The translations under genes and the position numbers were made by a program. This document shows positions 49,972-59,293 of a stretch of 64,000 nt of DNA, in pieces. Position 1 is the first letter of the stretch, and every line of letters begins with the position of its first letter. The DNA is taken from NCBI GenBank assembly GCA_964562015.1, contig CAZLRH010000013.1, positions 1-64,000 on the forward strand, read 5' to 3'. A model generated the notes under the pieces. That model had not been told where the DNA came from, did no database searches, and was given only the letters and a program-made list of their open reading frames with translations. This DNA comes from CAZLRH01 sp964562015. GTDB taxonomy: Bacteria > Verrucomicrobiota > Verrucomicrobiia > Opitutales > JABDGR01.

Positions 49972-52278
49972 ATGTTTCGCTCGTCGGCCTTCCGGTGCGG
50001 GATTAGTCTGGTCCTTGCGCTGTACGGATTTCAACTGCCTTCGGCGACCCTACCCACTTCCCGCGTGACCGCTCCCGCCAGCCCCTCGCCAAAGCTTTCT
50101 TCCGGGCCCGCCGGTTCGCCTCTGCCGGGCTGGGTTGCTTCGCTGTTCACGGCGCTGGGCCTGGGGTGGCTGACCTGGCTGGCCTACAGCAATTCGTTCA
50201 CCGCGGGCCTCGTCCTGGATAATCGCGTGATGATCACGGTGGATCCGCGGGTGCGCGAGTGGAGCAGGGAGAATTTGCAATTGGTTTTCACCAAGGACTA
50301 CTGGTGGCCTTTTTATGCGAGCGATTTGTACCGCCCGCTGACGACGTTGAGCTATCTTTTCAACTACGCGGTGTTGGGCAACGGGGAGAAGGTGGCGGGC
50401 TATCATGTGGTGAATTACCTGCTGCACTGGGCCAATGTGTGGCTGATTTTTTTGATCGTGCGCCGTTTGTCGGGCCGGCGGGCGTGGGCGGCGTTGGCAG
50501 CCGCGCTGTTTGCCGTGCACCCGGTGAATGTGGAATCAGTGACGAATATTGTGGGACGGGCCGACTTGCTGGCGACGCTCTCGATTCTTTCCGGCGGTTG
50601 GTTTTACCTGCGGGCGGCGGGGGTCGCCGGCTGGCGGAAAATTCCGTGGCTCATCGGTCTCGGGCTGATGGCGGCCTGGGGGGTGCTGGCGAAGGAAAGC
50701 GCGGTGATGATTTGCGCCTTCGTGTTGCTCTATGATTGGTTGTGGCGCTGGCCAGCCTTGCCGGGAGAAACCTTGGGCGCGCGGCTGGGCGCGGCCTTGC
50801 GTGAGTTTTTTCTAAAAGGTTATGTCGCACTCGCGCCGGCGCTGTTGTTGCTGTTTGGCGCGCGGCACTGGCTCGTGCAGAATTCGCCGGTCTTCGGGCA
50901 GGTGTTCGTGGACAACCCGATTGCGTACGCGCCGCCGTTTGCGGGCTTTATGACGGCGATCCTCGTGTTGGGCCGGTACCTCGGCCTGCTGTTGCTGCCG
51001 GTCACGCTCTCGAGCGATTATTCGTACAATCAGATTCCGCTTTATGGCGAGGGCGGCGTGGGGGAAATGCTGGAAGCCTGGGTTGCGCTGGCATTGGTGG
51101 CCGGGCTGCTCGTGAGCGCGGTGCGGCGGCGGCGGTCGGATCCGCTATATGCCTGGGGCGTGCTCTTTTTCTTTTTGATGATTCTGCCGACGTCGAACCT
51201 GGTGGTGTCGATTGGCAGCATCATGGCCGAACGGTTCCTTTATCTGCCCTCCATTGGTTTTTGTGTGGTGGCGGCGCGGGTTTGGCTGTGGTTGGGGGAA
51301 GAGCTGGCGAAACTATTGTGGCCGGGGTCTTCCCGGCGTTGGGCCGTTTTGGTGCCGCTCGTCGTGCTGGTGGCGCTGGGTGCCCGCACCCACGCTCGCA
51401 ACCAGGACTGGCAGGACGACCTGTCGCTCTGGCAAAGCGCTGTTCACGCTTCGCCCAACAGTTTCAAAGCCCACAAGGGTTACGCCAACGCCATTTTCGG
51501 AGCCCAACACGACGAAGCCACGCTGGACATCGCCTTGGCGCGCTCCCAGCAGGCGCTCGCCATTCTTGACCAAAAGGTGCTTCCGGAGATTCAGCGCGAC
51601 GACACTCTCTACCAGGACTTGGGTCTGTTTTATCGCACCAAGGGCGATTTTCTCGCCCAGCGGGGCGAGCCCGACCAGGCCGCCTCCTATTACAAGCTGT
51701 CGCTTGACGTGCTGCTGAAGGCCCAAGCGGTGGACGAATTCGTCAACCGCACCTCGCGGGAGGCCGGCCTGCGCCGGGGCCGTGCGGCCGACGAGATTCC
51801 CGTCGTGGGCAACTTCCGCATCTACGGGCAACTGGGGATGACCTATGCGAAGCTCAGCGATTGGCGCGGCATGGAGGAAGCCGGCCAGCACGCCCAATTG
51901 CTCAATCCCGAGGAGCCCATCGGCTATTTGCTGGCCGCCACCGCCTGCTTCAACTCCAACCGTCCGCTCGAGGCCGCGCGGAAATTTGCGGAGGCGTTGT
52001 TCATCGATCCGAACGATGTCTCCTCCTGGCAGAATCTCGACCGATGCCTGGTCCGGCTCGGCATCCAGCCGTCGCCCATCGTGCCCAATCCGCCCAGCTA
52101 CTCCCTCCGCACCGTCGGCGATCCCCGGGTGCAACGGCTGATTAACGAAGCTTCGCACGAACTCGCGCAAAATTTTGCGGTGGCCAAGCGGCCCGACGGG
52201 GTGCGCACGGTGCGCGACCGCGCAGTCCAGGCATACGGCGTCCCGGCCTCCGTCTTTGACGATTTGGGCAAATTCTAG
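49972..52278 (+). CDS. TMTC-like O-mannosyltransferase with TPR-type tail
   Basis: The protein is 768 residues from the ATG at 49972; the frame is open to 49948. It has about ten membrane helices with the patterns of the TMTC/DUF1736 (GT105) family: GYHVVNYLLHWANVWLIFLI, HPVNVESVTNIVGRADLLAT and LAKESAVMICAFVLLYDWLW. After the last helix it carries a C-terminal region of 300 residues with TPR-like helical repeats. Eukaryotic homologues attach mannose to cadherins; bacterial ones are rarer and unstudied. It probably transfers a sugar from a lipid carrier to an exported protein. Confidence 0.82.
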   Translation: MFRSSAFRCGISLVLALYGFQLPSATLPTSRVTAPASPSPKLSSGPAGSPLPGWVASLFTALGLGWLTWLAYSNSFTAGLVLDNRVMITVDPRVREWSRENLQLVFTKDYWWPFYASDLYRPLTTLSYLFNYAVLGNGEKVAGYHVVNYLLHWANVWLIFLIVRRLSGRRAWAALAAALFAVHPVNVESVTNIVGRADLLATLSILSGGWFYLRAAGVAGWRKIPWLIGLGLMAAWGVLAKESAVMICAFVLLYDWLWRWPALPGETLGARLGAALREFFLKGYVALAPALLLLFGARHWLVQNSPVFGQVFVDNPIAYAPPFAGFMTAILVLGRYLGLLLLPVTLSSDYSYNQIPLYGEGGVGEMLEAWVALALVAGLLVSAVRRRRSDPLYAWGVLFFFLMILPTSNLVVSIGSIMAERFLYLPSIGFCVVAARVWLWLGEELAKLLWPGSSRRWAVLVPLVVLVALGARTHARNQDWQDDLSLWQSAVHASPNSFKAHKGYANAIFGAQHDEATLDIALARSQQALAILDQKVLPEIQRDDTLYQDLGLFYRTKGDFLAQRGEPDQAASYYKLSLDVLLKAQAVDEFVNRTSREAGLRRGRAADEIPVVGNFRIYGQLGMTYAKLSDWRGMEEAGQHAQLLNPEEPIGYLLAATACFNSNRPLEAARKFAEALFIDPNDVSSWQNLDRCLVRLGIQPSPIVPNPPSYSLRTVGDPRVQRLINEASHELAQNFAVAKRPDGVRTVRDRAVQAYGVPASVFDDLGKF

Positions 52279-52389
52279 CGGAGGTTCGCAGGGCTGGCGC
52301 CCAGGTTCGGCTCGGGTTCGACCTTCACTGCGGGATTGGTTTGCCGATAGGTCCGCGTAGTGTATCCCTATTCCACCCCTGGCGTCGAC

Positions 52390-55167
52390 ATGGCGAAGCG
52401 AGCACTCACCTCCGCGGCCCCGTCCGCACCTTCATCCTCGTCTTCGACCGGTGTGAATTCCGCCTTGGCGGACGCCCAGGCCCAGGCGCTCGCGGCCTCC
52501 GATATGGGGTGGTGGGAGTGGGACATAACCACCGGAAAATTGATCTACGACGGCCAATGGACCGTGCTGCTTGGCCAACCCGAGGGCACGCCGCCGCTTT
52601 CGCTCACCGAGGCGCGGGCCTTGTTTCATCCGCGCGATTGGGCGGAGGCCGAGCAAGCCGTTAATGAGCATCTGGCTGGCCAGCGGGCCTTTCTCGAAAT
52701 TGAGTTTCGGATGCGCCACCGCGCGGGGCAGTGGGTATGGATCGCGGTACGCGGCAAAGTGCTGGAGCGCGACCTGGCGGGCCGGGCCCTCCGCGCCGTG
52801 GGCACTTATCGCGACCTCACCCGGCGCAAACAACTTGAACGCTCGGTTGAACGCCTGTCGCTGGCCGTCAACCGCGGCAACGTCGGCATCGTCACCACTG
52901 ACGCGCAACACCGCATTGAATGGTTCAACAACACGTTCACCCATTTGGTCGGCTGCACCAAGGAAGAGGCCATGTCCCGGCACCCGTGGGATTTGCTGCG
53001 CGGGCCGAGCGCAGACCCGGCCGTGGTCGCCCAGATCCGCGAGCAGTTGGATCAGGGCCGTGAGGTGGCGACGGACTTGCACCTGACGCGCCGCGATGGC
53101 CGCGAGTGCTGGCTGCATGTCGAACTTAGCCCGGTGCGCGACGAGGGCGGACGGCTGGTCAGCTTTATCGGCGTGCTCAATGACATCACGGAGCGCAAAC
53201 TTGCCGAGGAGAAATTCCGCCTGCTGTTCGAGCAATCTGCCGGCGCGCTGCTGTTGTTTGTCGATGGGCGCGTGCACGACTGTAATCAGGCCGCGGTGCA
53301 ACTGCTGCGCGCGCGCACGAAGGAGGAGTTGCTCCATCTTCCCCCGGAAGCCTTTTCCCCCGCCAGCCAGCCCGACGGGCGGGACTCCCGCGTCACCTGG
53401 GAAAGCGCCTGCCAGTTGGCGCAAAAACACGGCTCGTATCGTTTTGAATGGGTGCTGCGCCGCCTTGATCTCAAGGATTTTCCCGCCGACACGACCCTCA
53501 CGCCCGTGGCTCTGGGCAGCGGTTCCGCCTTGCTGGTGGCGTGGCATGATTTGAGCGAGCGCAAATTTTCCGAGGCCGCCCTGCGCCAGGCCATGCGGGC
53601 CGCCGAAACCGCCAGTCTGGCCAAGGGCGAGTTCCTCGCCAACATGAGCCATGAAATCCGCACGCCCATGAACGCCGTGCTCGGCATGGCTTCTTTGCTG
53701 TCGGACACCCCGCTGACCGCCGAACAGCGCGAATACGTGGACACCATCCGCCTCAGCGGCGATGCCTTGCTGTCGCTGCTCAACCACGTGCTGGATTTTT
53801 CGAAAATCGAATCAGGCAAGCTCGACCTCGAAATCATGCGCTTCAGCCCGCGCCAGTGTGTCGAGGAGGCGCTGGATTTGCTCGCGGGCCAGGCCGCGAC
53901 CAAGGGACTGGAATTATATTATGTGATGGAGTCCGGCGTGCCCGCGCAAGTCGAGGGCGATTTGGCCCGCCTGCGCCAGGTGCTCGTCAACCTCGTCAGC
54001 AATGCGGTGAAATTCACCCACACCGGCGAGATCGAAGTGCGCGTGGGCCTGGCGCCCAACGAGCCGTCCGGCGTCCTGCATTTCAGCGTGCGCGACACCG
54101 GCATCGGCATCGCGCCGGACCGCGCCAAGGCCCTTTTCCAGCCCTTCACCCAGATGGATAATTCGATGACGCGCCGTTTCGGCGGCACCGGCCTCGGCCT
54201 CGCCATCAGCAAGCGTCTCTGCCAGTTGATGCGGGGCGACTTGTGGCTGGAGCCGGTGAAAGGCCCGGGCTCCTGCTTCAGTTTCAACGTCGCGATGCGC
54301 CCGGCCAGCAGCACGCCCTCGCCGTTGCCGCCGCCCGCGTGGAAGGACAAAAATATTCTCATCGTCGAATCCCATGCCCCCACGCGCGAGATGTTGGCAG
54401 GCCTGCTCAAGGAATGGGGGTTGCGGCCGCACGCCGCCGCCGGGGCCGCCGCCGCCCGCTCGTATTTGGCCCACGCGCCCGCGCCGACCGCCGTCCTGGT
54501 CGGTTGCCAGCTGGGCGACGGTGACGGCCTCGCACTGGCGGGCGAGTGGCGCCAGCACTACGGTCCGCACTTTCCCGTGTTCATGCTGGGGCCGCTCGGC
54601 CAGCGCAACCACCGCGAGCGCGCGCAGGCCCTCGGCCTGGACTTTCTGCCCAAGCCGCTCAAGCACCTGCATTTGCGCGATGCGCTCGCCGTCCACCTGT
54701 CCCCGCCCTCCACGGCAGCGGTCCCGCCGGTGTTGGACGGCGCGGACGAAACCTCGCCGCCCAGCACTTTCAACCTGCGGCTCCTGCTGGCCGAGGACAA
54801 CACCGTCAACCAGCGCGTGGCCCGCCTGCTCCTGCGCCGTTTCGGCTGCGAAGCCGATGTCGCGGCCAACGGCCTTGAAGTTCTCCAGGCCCTCCAGCGT
54901 AAAACGTACGATGTCATATTGCTTGACATCCAGATGCCCGAGATGGACGGCCTCGAGGCGGCCCGCCACTTGCGCGCCAGCTTGCCGCCCACCGTCAAGC
55001 CCTACCTCATTGCGCTCACGGCCTCGGCCACGCTGGGCGACCAGGCCGCCTGCCGCGCCGCCGGCATCGAGGACTACCTGACCAAGCCGCTCCACGCCCA
55101 CGACCTCGAGGGCGCCCTGCGCCGCGCGCAGGAATGGCTCGCCGTCCGCACCGGCCCGGAGATTTAG
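52390..55167 (+). CDS. Hybrid histidine kinase with PAS domains and one degenerate receiver
   Basis: The protein is 925 residues from the ATG at 52390; the frame is open to 52360. It contains three PAS-like domains (about 40-150, 170-275 and 285-400), a HisKA with His in NMSHEIRTPMNAVLGMA, an HATPase (GTGLGLAISKRLCQ) and two receivers. The first (LIVESHAPTREMLAGLLKEW to about 790) has no phospho-acceptor Asp; the expected strand reads AVLVGCQLGDGDG. The second is intact: LAEDNTVNQRVARLL, Asp in VILLDIQMPEMDG, and YLTKPLH. It is probably cytoplasmic. No partner regulator is adjacent, so a phosphorelay to an unlinked protein is likely. Confidence 0.9.
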   Translation: MAKRALTSAAPSAPSSSSSTGVNSALADAQAQALAASDMGWWEWDITTGKLIYDGQWTVLLGQPEGTPPLSLTEARALFHPRDWAEAEQAVNEHLAGQRAFLEIEFRMRHRAGQWVWIAVRGKVLERDLAGRALRAVGTYRDLTRRKQLERSVERLSLAVNRGNVGIVTTDAQHRIEWFNNTFTHLVGCTKEEAMSRHPWDLLRGPSADPAVVAQIREQLDQGREVATDLHLTRRDGRECWLHVELSPVRDEGGRLVSFIGVLNDITERKLAEEKFRLLFEQSAGALLLFVDGRVHDCNQAAVQLLRARTKEELLHLPPEAFSPASQPDGRDSRVTWESACQLAQKHGSYRFEWVLRRLDLKDFPADTTLTPVALGSGSALLVAWHDLSERKFSEAALRQAMRAAETASLAKGEFLANMSHEIRTPMNAVLGMASLLSDTPLTAEQREYVDTIRLSGDALLSLLNHVLDFSKIESGKLDLEIMRFSPRQCVEEALDLLAGQAATKGLELYYVMESGVPAQVEGDLARLRQVLVNLVSNAVKFTHTGEIEVRVGLAPNEPSGVLHFSVRDTGIGIAPDRAKALFQPFTQMDNSMTRRFGGTGLGLAISKRLCQLMRGDLWLEPVKGPGSCFSFNVAMRPASSTPSPLPPPAWKDKNILIVESHAPTREMLAGLLKEWGLRPHAAAGAAAARSYLAHAPAPTAVLVGCQLGDGDGLALAGEWRQHYGPHFPVFMLGPLGQRNHRERAQALGLDFLPKPLKHLHLRDALAVHLSPPSTAAVPPVLDGADETSPPSTFNLRLLLAEDNTVNQRVARLLLRRFGCEADVAANGLEVLQALQRKTYDVILLDIQMPEMDGLEAARHLRASLPPTVKPYLIALTASATLGDQAACRAAGIEDYLTKPLHAHDLEGALRRAQEWLAVRTGPEI

Positions 55168-55229
55168 GTTGGGGCTTGGCAGTATAAGCTCGGCGACGCT
55201 TGGGGTGGTCACGCATTTTGAAAAGAGGA

Positions 55230-55258
55230 TTGACGGTTGTCCATGGTGTGTTACATAA
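55230..55258 (+). promoter_or_regulatory. Promoter of the GntR-ABC operon
   Basis: TTGACG (55230-55235) makes a good -35 box. A weaker -10 box, CATAAG (55254-55259), follows at 18 bases and lies inside the palindrome listed separately, so regulator binding should block RNA polymerase. Confidence 0.4.
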
Positions 55259-55267
55259 GTACAACAC
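55248..55267 (+). promoter_or_regulatory. Palindromic operator candidate of the GntR regulator
   Basis: GTGTT and AACAC are perfect inverted arms separated by ten bases (ACATAAGTAC), together 20 bases. It lies 17 bases before the GntR start, at the place where YtrA-type regulators bind their own promoter. Autoregulation is inferred. Confidence 0.5.
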
Positions 55268-55284
55268 TACGTCGGCGTTCCCCC

Positions 55285-55683
55285 ATGTTCTTCACCCTTC
55301 ATCCCAGCAGTGGCGTCCCCCTTTACCGGCAATTGTTTGATCAATTGCGGCACCGGATCGTGAGCGGACAACTGGTCGATGGCGCGCAACTGCCCTCCGT
55401 GCGCGAATTGGCCGCGCAATTGCATCTTAACCCGCTCACCGTCTCCAAGGTGTTCAGCCTGCTGGAGCAGGGCGGGCTGGTGGAATCCCGGCGCGGGCTG
55501 GGGACATTTGTCGCGCATCGGGGGCCGTCGCTCACGCTGGCCGCGCGGGTGAAGCAATTGCGGCCCGCCGTCGAGCAAGTGGCCGCCAGTGCCGCGCATT
55601 TGCGCGTCCCGGAGGACGAAGTCCGGCGCCTGCTGGAGGAGGCGTTCGCCCGGCTCGGCCATTATCAGGAGCAGTCCGCATGA
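55285..55683 (+). CDS. GntR-family (YtrA-type) transcriptional regulator
   Basis: The protein is 132 residues from the ATG at 55285; the frame upstream to 55237 is not part of the fold. The N-terminal winged helix is clear: GVPLYRQLFDQLRHRIVSGQ, then LPSVRELAAQLHLNPLTVSK and GLGTFVAH. The short C-terminal tail of helices marks the YtrA subfamily, which controls adjacent ABC transporter genes. It overlaps the ATPase gene by four bases. Confidence 0.9.
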   Translation: MFFTLHPSSGVPLYRQLFDQLRHRIVSGQLVDGAQLPSVRELAAQLHLNPLTVSKVFSLLEQGGLVESRRGLGTFVAHRGPSLTLAARVKQLRPAVEQVAASAAHLRVPEDEVRRLLEEAFARLGHYQEQSA

Positions 55684-56561
55684 ACGATTACGCCGTCGAG
55701 ACCATCCAGGTGGACCGCTATTTTGCCAAAGTTGTGGCAGTGCGGGATTTGAATCTGCGCGTGCCGCGCGGCAGCCTATGCGGGCTGCTCGGGCGCAACG
55801 CCGCGGGCAAAAGCACCGTCATGCGCATGTTGGCCGGGCTCATCAAACCGCACTGCGGCCGGGTGCTGGTTCATGGCGGCGATCCGTTTATTTTCAACGC
55901 GGAACAGCGCGCCGCGCTTGGCTACGTCCCCGAGCGCATCGTTTTGCCGCTTTTCTTGACGGCTGAAAAATTGATAAAATTTTTTGCCCGCCTGCAAGTG
56001 AACTACGACTCCACTCAGGCGACTGGCTTGCTCGCCAAGCTTGAGATTAATCCCAGACGAAAAATTGGCGAGCTTTCCCTCGGTCAGCAAAAAATCGTGT
56101 CGTTTGTTTTGGCCGTGGCGCAGCGGCCAACCGTATTGCTGCTCGACGAGCCTTCGGCCAACCTCGACGCCGTGGCCCGGCGCATCATGCTCGATGCCGT
56201 GCTTGAACTTGCGCGCGAGCAGGGGACGACCGTCCTGCTCTCCACGCACATTCTCAGCGACATTGAGCGCGTGGCGGACCAGATCGCCATCATCGCCCAC
56301 GGCACGCTTAAAATCGCCGATAGCCTCGACCGGCTCAAAGAGACGATCAAACGCGTGCGCATCGTCGGTCCGCACGAAGCTTTGGCGGGCGTCGTGGTCC
56401 CCGCGAGTTTTTCCCTGCGCCGGGCCGAGACTGAAATCGAGGCGGTCATGTCCCTGGATAACGAGGAGGCGCTGGCGCAATCCCTCCGCGCGGCCGGCTG
56501 TTCCTATGAAGCTAATCCACTTTCCCTCGAGGACATTTTTGTGGAAGTCGCCGGCCCATGA
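55680..56561 (+). CDS. ABC transporter ATPase
   Basis: This 293-residue ATPase has Walker A LGRNAAGKSTVMRMLAG, signature LSLGQQKIVSFVLA and Walker B LLLDEPSANLD, and a STHILSDIERV D-loop region. It is of the YtrB/multidrug class, with a variable C-terminal domain of 90 residues. It pairs with the permease gene that overlaps its end, and with the GntR regulator before it. Confidence 0.9.
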   Translation: MNDYAVETIQVDRYFAKVVAVRDLNLRVPRGSLCGLLGRNAAGKSTVMRMLAGLIKPHCGRVLVHGGDPFIFNAEQRAALGYVPERIVLPLFLTAEKLIKFFARLQVNYDSTQATGLLAKLEINPRRKIGELSLGQQKIVSFVLAVAQRPTVLLLDEPSANLDAVARRIMLDAVLELAREQGTTVLLSTHILSDIERVADQIAIIAHGTLKIADSLDRLKETIKRVRIVGPHEALAGVVVPASFSLRRAETEIEAVMSLDNEEALAQSLRAAGCSYEANPLSLEDIFVEVAGP

Positions 56562-57379
56562 AACCAAATACCGCCATGAAATTAATTGCTTTCGTCGCCC
56601 TGCTGAGACTCGAGCTACGCCCCTTTTTGTCCCGTTTTTGGTTTTTGTACGTCGTGCTGAGCTTGTTTCTATTGCAGCTCTTATTACTTACGCCGGTCGA
56701 AGGCTTGGTGTCGCTATCCCTGCTGGGCTTCTTCAGCCGAACCATGGTCTTGCTCATCCCGGCGGTTCTCATCTCGATGACTTTGGTGTTTCGATGGAAA
56801 GCGAAACCGGCCAACGAAAAAGCCAAGGAGAGCTATTGGGTGCCACTGGAGTTTCTCGTCACCCGGCCTGTAAGCCGGGGTTCGATTTTCACCACCCGCG
56901 CGTTTCTCCAGTACGGCTTTGCCCTGGGTGCCTGCCTGCCCGTTTTGCTCTGGGTTTTTTTCGGCCCCATCCTCCCCTTTGACTCGGATCTGCCGGCGCC
57001 CAAGCATCTCGCCGCCTCGCCCGATGCGGTTTTTGTGGCGCACCTCCCGGGCACGAAACTTTGGATCGGATTGTTTCTGGCCACGTACGCGTTAATGGCG
57101 GTGGCGCTTTCCCAGGTGGTGGATGCCATGGGGACCACGTCCCGCTCGCGCTTTTGGCGGTGGGTGGTCAATGGTTCAGGACTCAGTTTGCGGCAGGCTT
57201 TCGAAATCGCCATTTACGTGGTGCCTTACATTTTGTTTTTTCCGGGTCACGACGTGGGCTGGCAGGCCGTGCGTCTTTTTGTGAGCCATGCGGGCATGAT
57301 CATCCCGGGGTTAATCGTGGTGCTATACCTGGCCAATACGATCGGTTGCCGCCAATTTTGCCGCCGTGACGTTGAATAA
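56558..57379 (+). CDS. ABC transporter permease
   Basis: This 273-residue membrane protein has six hydrophobic segments (FVALLRLELRPFLSRFWFLY, SRTMVLLIPAVLISMTLVF, VLLWVFFGPILP, LWIGLFLATYALMAVALSQV, YVVPYILFF and MIIPGLIVVLYLANT). It overlaps the ATPase stop by four bases. Homologues are uncharacterised; an exporter is likely because there is no binding protein. The predicted regulator is the GntR protein two genes before. Confidence 0.8.
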   Translation: MKPNTAMKLIAFVALLRLELRPFLSRFWFLYVVLSLFLLQLLLLTPVEGLVSLSLLGFFSRTMVLLIPAVLISMTLVFRWKAKPANEKAKESYWVPLEFLVTRPVSRGSIFTTRAFLQYGFALGACLPVLLWVFFGPILPFDSDLPAPKHLAASPDAVFVAHLPGTKLWIGLFLATYALMAVALSQVVDAMGTTSRSRFWRWVVNGSGLSLRQAFEIAIYVVPYILFFPGHDVGWQAVRLFVSHAGMIIPGLIVVLYLANTIGCRQFCRRDVE

Positions 57380-57476
57380 AAACGCCGGCGGCCCCCGCCA
57401 GCCGACGCTGATTTTCCGGCCTGCATATGAGATTCACAAAGCGAGCGCCTTCATGGTAGGCTCGCAAACTTTATCC

Positions 57477-59135
57477 ATGCCCCTCGCGAAAACGAAAACG
57501 GTCCACATCCTTTCCCTCCTCCGCTGCATCCTCTCGGCGGCGATCGCGTTTTTACTGCTCGCGCGCCCGGCAGTCGCGCAGCCGCGCGTGTGGGGCGAGT
57601 GGCCGGCATGGGGCGATCAGGGCAACGGCACCTACCTGAATCCCGTGCTGCCTTCCGATTACAGCGACCTGGATTGCATCCGCGTCGGGCCGGACTACTA
57701 CGCCATCTCCTCGACGTTTCAGTTTTCGCCGGGCGTGGTGATTCTTCACTCCAAGGACTTGGTCAATTGGACCATCCTCGGCCATGTGGTCAACGACCTC
57801 ACGCAAATCGGGCCGGAGCTGAATTGGGACCGCATGAACCGTTACGGCAAGGGCGTGTGGGCTGGGGCGATTCGTTATCATGATAACAAATTCTGGGTTT
57901 ATTTTGGCGCACCGGACGAAGGCTACTTCATGAGCACCGCCACCGCCGCCGCCGGTCCGTGGGCGCCCTTGCACCGGGTGCTCGCCGGGCCCGGGTGGGA
58001 CGATTGCTGTCCGTTCTGGGACGACGACGGGCAGGGTTATCTGGTCGGCTCCAATTATCGCGACGGCTATAAAATTCACCTGTGGAAACTGACGGCCGAT
58101 GGCCGCGACTTGGTGCCGGAATCCGACCACGTCATCTACCAAAGCCGCGGCAGCGAGGCCAACAAGCTCTACAAAATCAACGGCTTTTACTACCACTTGT
58201 TCAGCGAGGTGAAAAACGATGGCCGCGCGGTGATGATGGAACGCGCCAAGACTATTTTCGGCCCTTATGAGGGCCCGCACCAACTCAACCATCCGGAAAA
58301 ACAATTCAAGGAGCCCAACCAGGGCGGCTTGGTGCAGACCGAAAAAGGCGACTGGTATTGGTTCACGCATCACGGCACCGGTGATTGGGCAGGTCGCATC
58401 GACAGCTTGTTGCCCGTGACGTGGGTGGACGGCTGGCCGATTCTCGGCGCAGTCGGGCCCGACGGCATCGGCAGCATGGTGTGGTCGGGCTCCATGCCCG
58501 TCAGCGGCACCCCGATCGTCACGCCGCAAACCAGTGATGACTTCGCGGAAACCACCCTCCCGCCGCAGTGGGAATGGAATTATCAGCCGCGCGCGGACAA
58601 ATGGTCACTCACCGAAAATCCCGGCTCGCTGCGGCTCCACGCTTTCCCGCCGCTCCAGCCGAACGCGCTCCTCAAGGCCGGCAACACCCTCACACAGCGC
58701 TCCTTTCAATCCATCGCCAATGAAGTGGTCGTCAAACTCGACCTGACCGGCATGGTGGATGGACAGAAGGCCGGCCTCTGCCATTTCTCGAAAAACTATT
58801 CGTATTTAGGCGTCAGCCAAGACGGCGCTGCGCGGGCCTTGGAATACAACAACAACGGCAAAGTCGTCGCGGGCCCCGCGGTCGCGGGCAAAACGCTGTG
58901 GCTGAAATCCACCTGGGGTTACGAGGGCAAGGCCCAGTACGCCTACAGCGAGGACGGCAAAACCTTCACTGCTTTGGGCGAACCTTATCAAATGACCTGG
59001 GGCAATTACCGCGGTGACCGGCTCGGCCTTTTCTGCTTCAACAACCGGGCGGACGACGGCTTTGTGGATGTGGACTTTTTCCATTACGACTACGCCGGCC
59101 CGCAGAATAAGCAAAAGCTGCCGACGGCGCCGTAG
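57477..59135 (+). CDS. GH43-family glycoside hydrolase
   Basis: This 552-residue secreted enzyme starts at the ATG at 57477, where a signal peptide (LRCILSAAIAFLLLARPAVAQ) begins properly. The catalytic five-blade domain shows GTYLNPVLPSDYSDLDCIRV (catalytic base Asp), GVWAGAIRYHDNKFWVYFG, WDDDGQGYLVGS and EANKLYKINGFYY (acid). A C-terminal beta-sandwich of about 200 residues (after residue 345) is similar to the DUF1349/GH43-associated module. It should cleave arabinosyl or xylosyl linkages from plant-type polysaccharide. It stands as a single gene. Confidence 0.9.
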   Translation: MPLAKTKTVHILSLLRCILSAAIAFLLLARPAVAQPRVWGEWPAWGDQGNGTYLNPVLPSDYSDLDCIRVGPDYYAISSTFQFSPGVVILHSKDLVNWTILGHVVNDLTQIGPELNWDRMNRYGKGVWAGAIRYHDNKFWVYFGAPDEGYFMSTATAAAGPWAPLHRVLAGPGWDDCCPFWDDDGQGYLVGSNYRDGYKIHLWKLTADGRDLVPESDHVIYQSRGSEANKLYKINGFYYHLFSEVKNDGRAVMMERAKTIFGPYEGPHQLNHPEKQFKEPNQGGLVQTEKGDWYWFTHHGTGDWAGRIDSLLPVTWVDGWPILGAVGPDGIGSMVWSGSMPVSGTPIVTPQTSDDFAETTLPPQWEWNYQPRADKWSLTENPGSLRLHAFPPLQPNALLKAGNTLTQRSFQSIANEVVVKLDLTGMVDGQKAGLCHFSKNYSYLGVSQDGAARALEYNNNGKVVAGPAVAGKTLWLKSTWGYEGKAQYAYSEDGKTFTALGEPYQMTWGNYRGDRLGLFCFNNRADDGFVDVDFFHYDYAGPQNKQKLPTAP

Positions 59136-59174
59136 TTCCGGGAATCGCAGCGCAGGGCGAGGGTGGGTTTTGAA

Positions 59175-59280
59175 CACGCCGAATAACCACGGATTACACG
59201 GATGGCACGGATAAGAACAATAAAATAATCAACCCTTCGTCGAAGGGAATCCGTGTTATTCGTGACATCCGTGGTTTAAT
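59175..59280. repeat. Intergenic inverted repeat with CACGGAT arms
   Basis: ACCACGGATTACACGGATGG and the reverse-complementary ATCCGTGTTATTCGTGACAT form two long imperfect arms (about 59183-59209 and 59250-59277). A related sequence, ACCACAGATGGCACGGAGGG, begins at about 61950, where the arms are weaker. Such CACGGAT-type repeats occur in large numbers in some Verrucomicrobiota genomes. Confidence 0.5.
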
Positions 59281-59293
59281 TTTTAAACCGAAC

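Noticed and set aside
52432..53787. Large minus-strand frame of 451 residues
   Set aside because: It lies opposite the PAS and HisKA domains of the hybrid kinase; composition is typical of antisense shadow frames.
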